Shown here piece after piece: positions 39,606-43,314 of a DNA stretch of 43,314 nucleotides. The stretch is from NCBI GenBank assembly GCA_013821665.1, contig JACDGI010000003.1, positions 1-43,314 on the forward strand, given 5' to 3'. The DNA comes from Anaerolineae bacterium (GTDB taxonomy: Bacteria > Chloroflexota > Anaerolineae > Aggregatilineales > Phototrophicaceae). Made by a program: the position numbers and the translations under genes. Positions within the stretch are counted from its first letter, which is position 1. Every line of letters starts with the position of its first letter. The notes below the pieces were generated by a model. That model worked only from the letters and a program-made list of their open reading frames with translations, was not told where the DNA came from and did no database searches.

Positions 39606-41375
39606 CTATCCCACTTCCACTTTAATGACAACACGATGAAATTCTTTTTTACGATCATCTTTTTCGACAGCAGCCATCGCCTGAGCAAAGTATGCCATAT
39701 CGCGTTGGCCGCGAATTGCCCACTGCTCCGGCTTATGTTCTTGCCCCCACATGGCCTGATTTCGCTCGAAAGCCGCCACCACACGGAAGCGTGTACCGGG
39801 CGCAAAAAGCACTTCGCCTTCTTTACCACCAAACATCGACATTTTGGAAACATCTCGACCTGCCACTGAGGTCAAAATCTCCAACACTTCATGCTGTTCA
39901 GCCGCGCTCGCAGGCCCTTTTTGATCAATCGCTGTACTGAGCGGTGCCATATCGCTGACCACAGCGCCAGCAACATTCACGCTGGAATAACCTTTGAAGT
40001 CGCCGCCATGCCGGTACACATCACCTTTAAACGGCTTGATTTTATTCAATGCTGAAGTAATTGATCCAGCCAGAGCCGCATGACCGGCAGTGAACTTGGT
40101 ATTATCACCTACATCAAAACGCAGTGGTGAATTGATGGCACCATAAAGGTTAGAGGTATAGCCCATCACCCCAAAAAGTTCGGTATCGGTAAACTTATCA
40201 AACCCTTTTTCGCCCTTTTTATCTTTGATGGCCTTATCCGAAATAAGTGCCTGATAGTGTTCGGCTTCTCGCGTCAGTTTTGAAAGTTCAAGCGCTTCAG
40301 GCAAACCGGGTTGTAAAAGTGGATACTTTAGAATTTTCAGGGCATCGGGAACATATTGTTTATCCTCAAGCTGCACATAAAGCGCTTTTTTGTCCGCAGG
40401 AAGATCCGCGTAAGTGGGCTGTGGTTGCTTTTTCGCAATCATATCTTCTCGATCAGCGCGATAGAATGCATCCAGCTTCTTAGCATCCCCTTGCAGCTTG
40501 GTTAAGCGAGCTAACTTCTGTTGAGCCTGCGCCTTAACCAAATTAATCGCATTGGCGTTTCCAGCATGAGATTTCATCTCAAATTTGGGGTTATTCATGA
40601 CACCGCTAAGTTCAGGATCAATTTTTGAGACTTGATTACGCTTCATGAACGATTCAATCAAGCTAGCCCCGTCGCCCAACTTCGATTTGATCTTACCAAA
40701 GATAAATAAAGCGGTTTTAGCATCGTTTTGGTCAAACGCCAGAACAACCTGCCAGAACTGTTCCACATCGTTCGGGTTAAGTCCATCAGCCGTGAGACGG
40801 GGTACACCCAGCTCTTTGGTAATAATCACCCGATGATACTCAGTTCTGGCCTCGCCCAGCAGAATATTGAGGCTGTCTCGCTTCTGTTGGTCTGAGGCTT
40901 TCTTATGACTCTTATCATCCAACCATTCTTTGGTTCGGTTGATAATAACGCTTAAAAACTTTTCCTGTACAAGGCCATCATCAACACCCGTTTTGTGATA
41001 ATGATCGAGTGCTTCTTCAATGGCACGAAATGTGCTGCTGCTGGCGTTATCAAACACTTTACCAAAAGTGGTCTGTTCCTTTTTTCCGCTCAAATTAGCA
41101 CTGGTCATCCTGAGCTGCCGCTGAATGACCACACTGCTCGGCTGACTTTTCATCATCCGCTGTACACCTGAATTGCCAATCATCGGTTGCAATGTGGCAA
41201 TTCGGTTTTGTAAATCAGCCGGATTAGCAGGATCGGTGTTCAAACTACGCTGGGTGGCGGCATTACCAAGTGTTTGTTGTAAGGGTGTTACAGAATCGGT
41301 GGCATGTTCATGAGGACGGGGAGACTTGACTTTCGGCTTAAGGGGCGCAGGACGTTTCGACTCGCGGAAAGACAC
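39606..41375 (-). CDS. Putative ADP-ribosyltransferase toxin with eCIS-type N-terminus
   Basis: This 589-residue protein has an N-terminal part (about 30-75) with LQQTLGNAATQR and LQPMIGNSGVQRMM, the type of motif that precedes DUF4157 domains and marks eCIS-linked proteins; there is no DUF4157 domain itself. A long helical region follows (about 105-395). The C-terminal part (about 395-589) looks like an R-S-E class ADP-ribosyltransferase: R455 in GDVYRHGG, T502-S503 in ILTSVAGRDVSKMSMF and the E519-G-E521 (ExE) of GKEGEVLFAPGTRFRVV. ExE enzymes modify arginine in known toxins. Together this suggests an effector delivered to other cells. No immunity gene is adjacent. The start has AAAAGAAGGTGCATT upstream. 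Confidence 0.75.
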   Translation of the reverse strand: MSFRESKRPAPLKPKVKSPRPHEHATDSVTPLQQTLGNAATQRSLNTDPANPADLQNRIATLQPMIGNSGVQRMMKSQPSSVVIQRQLRMTSANLSGKKEQTTFGKVFDNASSSTFRAIEEALDHYHKTGVDDGLVQEKFLSVIINRTKEWLDDKSHKKASDQQKRDSLNILLGEARTEYHRVIITKELGVPRLTADGLNPNDVEQFWQVVLAFDQNDAKTALFIFGKIKSKLGDGASLIESFMKRNQVSKIDPELSGVMNNPKFEMKSHAGNANAINLVKAQAQQKLARLTKLQGDAKKLDAFYRADREDMIAKKQPQPTYADLPADKKALYVQLEDKQYVPDALKILKYPLLQPGLPEALELSKLTREAEHYQALISDKAIKDKKGEKGFDKFTDTELFGVMGYTSNLYGAINSPLRFDVGDNTKFTAGHAALAGSITSALNKIKPFKGDVYRHGGDFKGYSSVNVAGAVVSDMAPLSTAIDQKGPASAAEQHEVLEILTSVAGRDVSKMSMFGGKEGEVLFAPGTRFRVVAAFERNQAMWGQEHKPEQWAIRGQRDMAYFAQAMAAVEKDDRKKEFHRVVIKVEVG

Positions 41376-41604
41376 AATGCACCTTCTTTTAACAATGAAT
41401 AGAACAGTGATAAAAATGCTCGGTCAGAAAAACATCTTGGTACAGCAGCCCGTTTTATGAGGATAAGAGGCATCTCATCCAGTAACGAACTACCTCATCA
41501 ATACCTAAATCCGTGTTGAATGCAACATCAAGTCCAAATTCACCGAGCATGTGAAATAAGCATAATGGAATTCGCCTTGCGTGTCGATTACATTTACGAC
41601 CGCT

Positions 41605-41979
41605 TTAGGAATGCTTCTCATCATAGGCAGATTGAGATGCCATAACCGTTTCGATATTCGATTCGGCCCAAGTGCGTAAAGCAGCCAAGGGATCGATCAA
41701 CGTTTCGCCCAAAGCGGTCAACGCATATTCGACGCGCGGCGGCACTTCAGGGTAAATCGTGCGCGTGATCAAACCGTCTCGCTCCAAACTGCGCAGGGTT
41801 TGCGTCAGCATTTTTTGGGAAATGCCTGTGATGATGCGTTGGAGTTCGTTGAATCGGCGCGGCCTGTCTTGCAGATAAGCAATCACTAGAACCGTGTATT
41901 TATCCGCTATCCGGTCTAAGGCATGGCGCGTCGGACAGTTCTTATCGTACACATCATGGATTCTGAGTCTGGTTTCCAT
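41605..41979 (-). CDS. HxlR family transcriptional regulator
   Basis: This 124-residue winged-helix regulator of the HxlR type has the CPTRHALDRIADKYTVLVIAYLQDRPRRFNELQRIITGISQKMLTQTLRSLERDGLITRTIYPEVPPRVEYALTALG signature; C15 (usual CP motif) is present and could be redox-sensing as in other family members. It is divergent from the alpha/beta hydrolase gene at 42073, which it probably regulates. Two direct repeats in the shared 93-base promoter region are candidate sites. Confidence 0.92.
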   Translation of the reverse strand: METRLRIHDVYDKNCPTRHALDRIADKYTVLVIAYLQDRPRRFNELQRIITGISQKMLTQTLRSLERDGLITRTIYPEVPPRVEYALTALGETLIDPLAALRTWAESNIETVMASQSAYDEKHS

Positions 41980-42009
41980 TGGATACTAACCCTCTGTCAA
42001 AGTGCCTAC

Positions 42010-42038
42010 TTGTCGATTGATAGTAATCAGTTTATCGT
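42010..42038 (+). promoter_or_regulatory. Candidate promoter of the hydrolase gene
   Basis: TTGTCG and TATCGT with a 17-base spacer. An alternative (TTGATA at 42018 and TATCCA at 42041) overlaps it, so the exact register is uncertain. Confidence 0.35.
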
Positions 42039-42056
42039 CTTATCCATTGATGGTAA
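42016..42056. promoter_or_regulatory. Direct repeats, candidate HxlR binding sites
   Basis: ATTGATAGTAA at 42016 and ATTGATGGTAA at 42046, exactly 30 bases apart (about three helix turns), between the divergent HxlR and hydrolase genes. Confidence 0.45.
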
Positions 42057-42072
42057 ACACAGAGGTATCTAG

Positions 42073-42873
42073 ATGACGACATATACAATCACTTTGGCTG
42101 ACGACAAACAGGTCACGATTTCAGTGAGCGAGTTCGGTGACGGTTCCCCATTCTTACTCCTGCACGGTGGCGCTGGCCCACAGTCCGTAAGCGGTTTCGC
42201 GCAGCGACTCGCAACTGATGATCATGCCCATGTCTATGTGCCCACACATCCCGGTTTCGGTGGCACGTCGCGCCCTGATTGGCTGAACAGTATCGGCGCA
42301 CTGGCTGAGAGCTACATCGCGCTGATCGACCAGCTTGATATCCAAAATGTCACCGTCATCGGCAACTCGATTGGTGGCTGGATTGCGGCTGAAATGGCTT
42401 TGCTCGATAGCCCCCGTATCAGCAGCTTCATCTTAGCGGACGCGACAGGTATCAACCTTGAAGGTCAGCCTGTGGTTGATATTTTCAAAATCTCGCTGGA
42501 TGACCTATCTAAACTCAGCTACTACAAACCCACCGCCTTCCGTATAGACCCATCAGCTATGACCGACGCTCAGAAGGCAGGCATGGCGGCTAATCGCCAA
42601 ACCCTCGCGGTCTATGGTGGTTCGATGACTGACCCTACCCTGCTCAAGCGGTTGAGCGCAGTCAAGACTCCCACGCTGGTACTGTGGGGTGACAGTGACG
42701 GCATTGTCACGCCAACCTATGGTCGGGCTTATGCCGCTGCTATCCCGACCGCGACCTTTCAAATACTCCCCAAAACAGGTCACCTGCCGCACCTTGAAAC
42801 TCCTGACCAAACCATGAGTGCCGTGCGAGATTTTGTAAACGCACTGAAAGTTGGCCGTCCAGTCAATAGCTAA
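42073..42873 (+). CDS. Alpha/beta hydrolase
   Basis: This 266-residue cytosolic enzyme has FLLLHGGAGPQS (oxyanion HGG), nucleophile S99 in VIGNSIGGWIAAEMAL, acid in VLWGDSDGIVTPTYG and base in KTGHLPHLE. It resembles the C-C hydrolase/haloperoxidase-like group often labelled MhpC-like or BioH-like. It faces an HxlR regulator, an arrangement common for detoxification enzymes. Its 3' end is only 10 bases from the convergent TetR gene. Confidence 0.9.
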   Translation: MTTYTITLADDKQVTISVSEFGDGSPFLLLHGGAGPQSVSGFAQRLATDDHAHVYVPTHPGFGGTSRPDWLNSIGALAESYIALIDQLDIQNVTVIGNSIGGWIAAEMALLDSPRISSFILADATGINLEGQPVVDIFKISLDDLSKLSYYKPTAFRIDPSAMTDAQKAGMAANRQTLAVYGGSMTDPTLLKRLSAVKTPTLVLWGDSDGIVTPTYGRAYAAAIPTATFQILPKTGHLPHLETPDQTMSAVRDFVNALKVGRPVNS

Positions 42874-42883
42874 ATGTTCACGA

Positions 42884-43312
42884 TTAGGCTGTAGATGAAC
42901 GCTGTACACCGGTCAAACCGGCGCTGGTCATACTCAATTGTCCTAACCAGATAGCCATCTGCTCCGCACTACAGGGCTGGTCGTTCTCCAACCACCATAA
43001 CAGTGCCCCGACACTGGCATGAGAGATATATGCGAGTTTCATGTCGGTCGGCGGTACTGTTGTGTTGGGATCGGTAGTGTACTGTGAAAACAAATAGCGA
43101 TAGCGGTTTTCGCTCATCTGGCGCAGACCGTCTACGAAAGCAGGATCGCCGTTCCGCCCCAGCATGACGCGATAAAAGGCCGCGTTCGCTTGCACTTGCT
43201 TGACTAGCACTAACAATCCGGGTGGCACTTTCTCCGGTGCGGACTGCCTTACTTTTTCGGCCAACAGCGCGGTTTCCGAAGTAGCGGATTGAACCGCTGC
43301 GATATACTGATT
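42884..43312 (-). CDS. TetR family regulator, N-terminus cut off by window edge
   Basis: The frame is open to the right edge, so the gene begins outside the window. The visible part is the C-terminal ligand domain of a TetR/AcrR regulator: LLVLVKQVQANAAFYRVMLGRNGDPAFVDGLRQMSENRYRYLFSQ...KLAYISHASVGALLWWLENDQPCSAEQMAIWLGQLSMTSAG, a pattern found in many Gram-positive-like and Chloroflexota TetR proteins. The HTH is not included. Whether it controls the neighbouring hydrolase cannot be judged. Confidence 0.78.
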   Translation of the reverse strand, partial: NQYIAAVQSATSETALLAEKVRQSAPEKVPPGLLVLVKQVQANAAFYRVMLGRNGDPAFVDGLRQMSENRYRYLFSQYTTDPNTTVPPTDMKLAYISHASVGALLWWLENDQPCSAEQMAIWLGQLSMTSAGLTGVQRSSTA

Positions 43313-43314
43313 GA

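Noticed and set aside
22666..41375. A full extracellular contractile injection system in this window
   Set aside because: Only the DUF4157 protein and an effector-like protein are present. No sheath, tube, baseplate, spike or AAA+ ATPase gene was found.

Overview
This window looks like a chromosomal segment of a Chloroflexota bacterium, probably related to the Anaerolineae. That is an inference from the gene mix, not from a marker gene: WXG100 proteins with an EccC/EssC-type ATPase, several Uma2-family nucleases, a DUF4157 (eCIS-core) protein, secreted glucose/sorbosone dehydrogenases with PKD-type domains, and many hairpin repeats of the GTAGGGGCGC type. I see no rRNA, tRNA, CRISPR array, phage or conjugative module. 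Genes are mostly single or in pairs on both strands, so the region reads as accessory and metabolic rather than as one large operon.

Layout. 1-4.7 kb: a truncated FHA-domain protein, a PhyH-type dioxygenase, an exported alpha/beta hydrolase, and a tight four-gene operon WXG100 - Uma2 - Uma2 - WXG100. 4.7-6.7 kb (minus): DUF899 protein, a four-helix membrane protein, DUF1579 protein. 7.4-11.7 kb: SRPBCC and AraC-type regulator, two RibD/DHFR-like reductases in tandem, nitroreductase, a mini helix-hairpin-helix protein and a stand-alone receiver protein. 11.8-14.5 kb: two tandem MFS transporters that were duplicated together with their promoter. 14.6-18.1 kb: poorly characterised genes, including a possible NlpC/P60-like protein, a two-HTH protein and a SUKH immunity-like protein. 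18.1-24.4 kb: a TetR regulator and an SDR gene sharing an 18-bp operator, a glucose-dehydrogenase-like enzyme, two more SDR enzymes and a DUF4157 protein. 24.6-31.2 kb (minus): two paralogous secreted quinoprotein sugar dehydrogenases, an aldo/keto reductase and an alpha/beta hydrolase. 31.3-38 kb: a lipoprotein, a REP-associated tyrosine transposase (RAYT), an unknown AT-rich gene and a 1464-residue triple-ATPase EccC-like protein. 38-43.3 kb: a membrane protein, a GNAT acetyltransferase, an ADP-ribosyltransferase toxin candidate with an eCIS-type N-terminus, an HxlR regulator facing an alpha/beta hydrolase, and a truncated TetR.

Three themes link the parts. (1) Type VII-like secretion: two WXG100 proteins, the FHA protein and the EccC-like motor are all present, but no EccB, EccD or mycosin is seen. 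(2) Effector biology: the ART toxin candidate and the DUF4157 protein share a short N-terminal motif (IGN.(A/G)V.R), and SUKH-like and unknown AT-rich genes could be immunity or cargo genes. No eCIS sheath, tube or baseplate gene is in the window. (3) Repeat activity: three dispersed families (REP hairpins, a C-rich hairpin family, and CGCAGAGAC leader elements) are spread over the whole window, and two of them have entered coding sequence in frame. REP is inside the RAYT gene that probably mobilises it. The C-rich element is present twice in the EccC gene, on both sides of the third ATPase domain.
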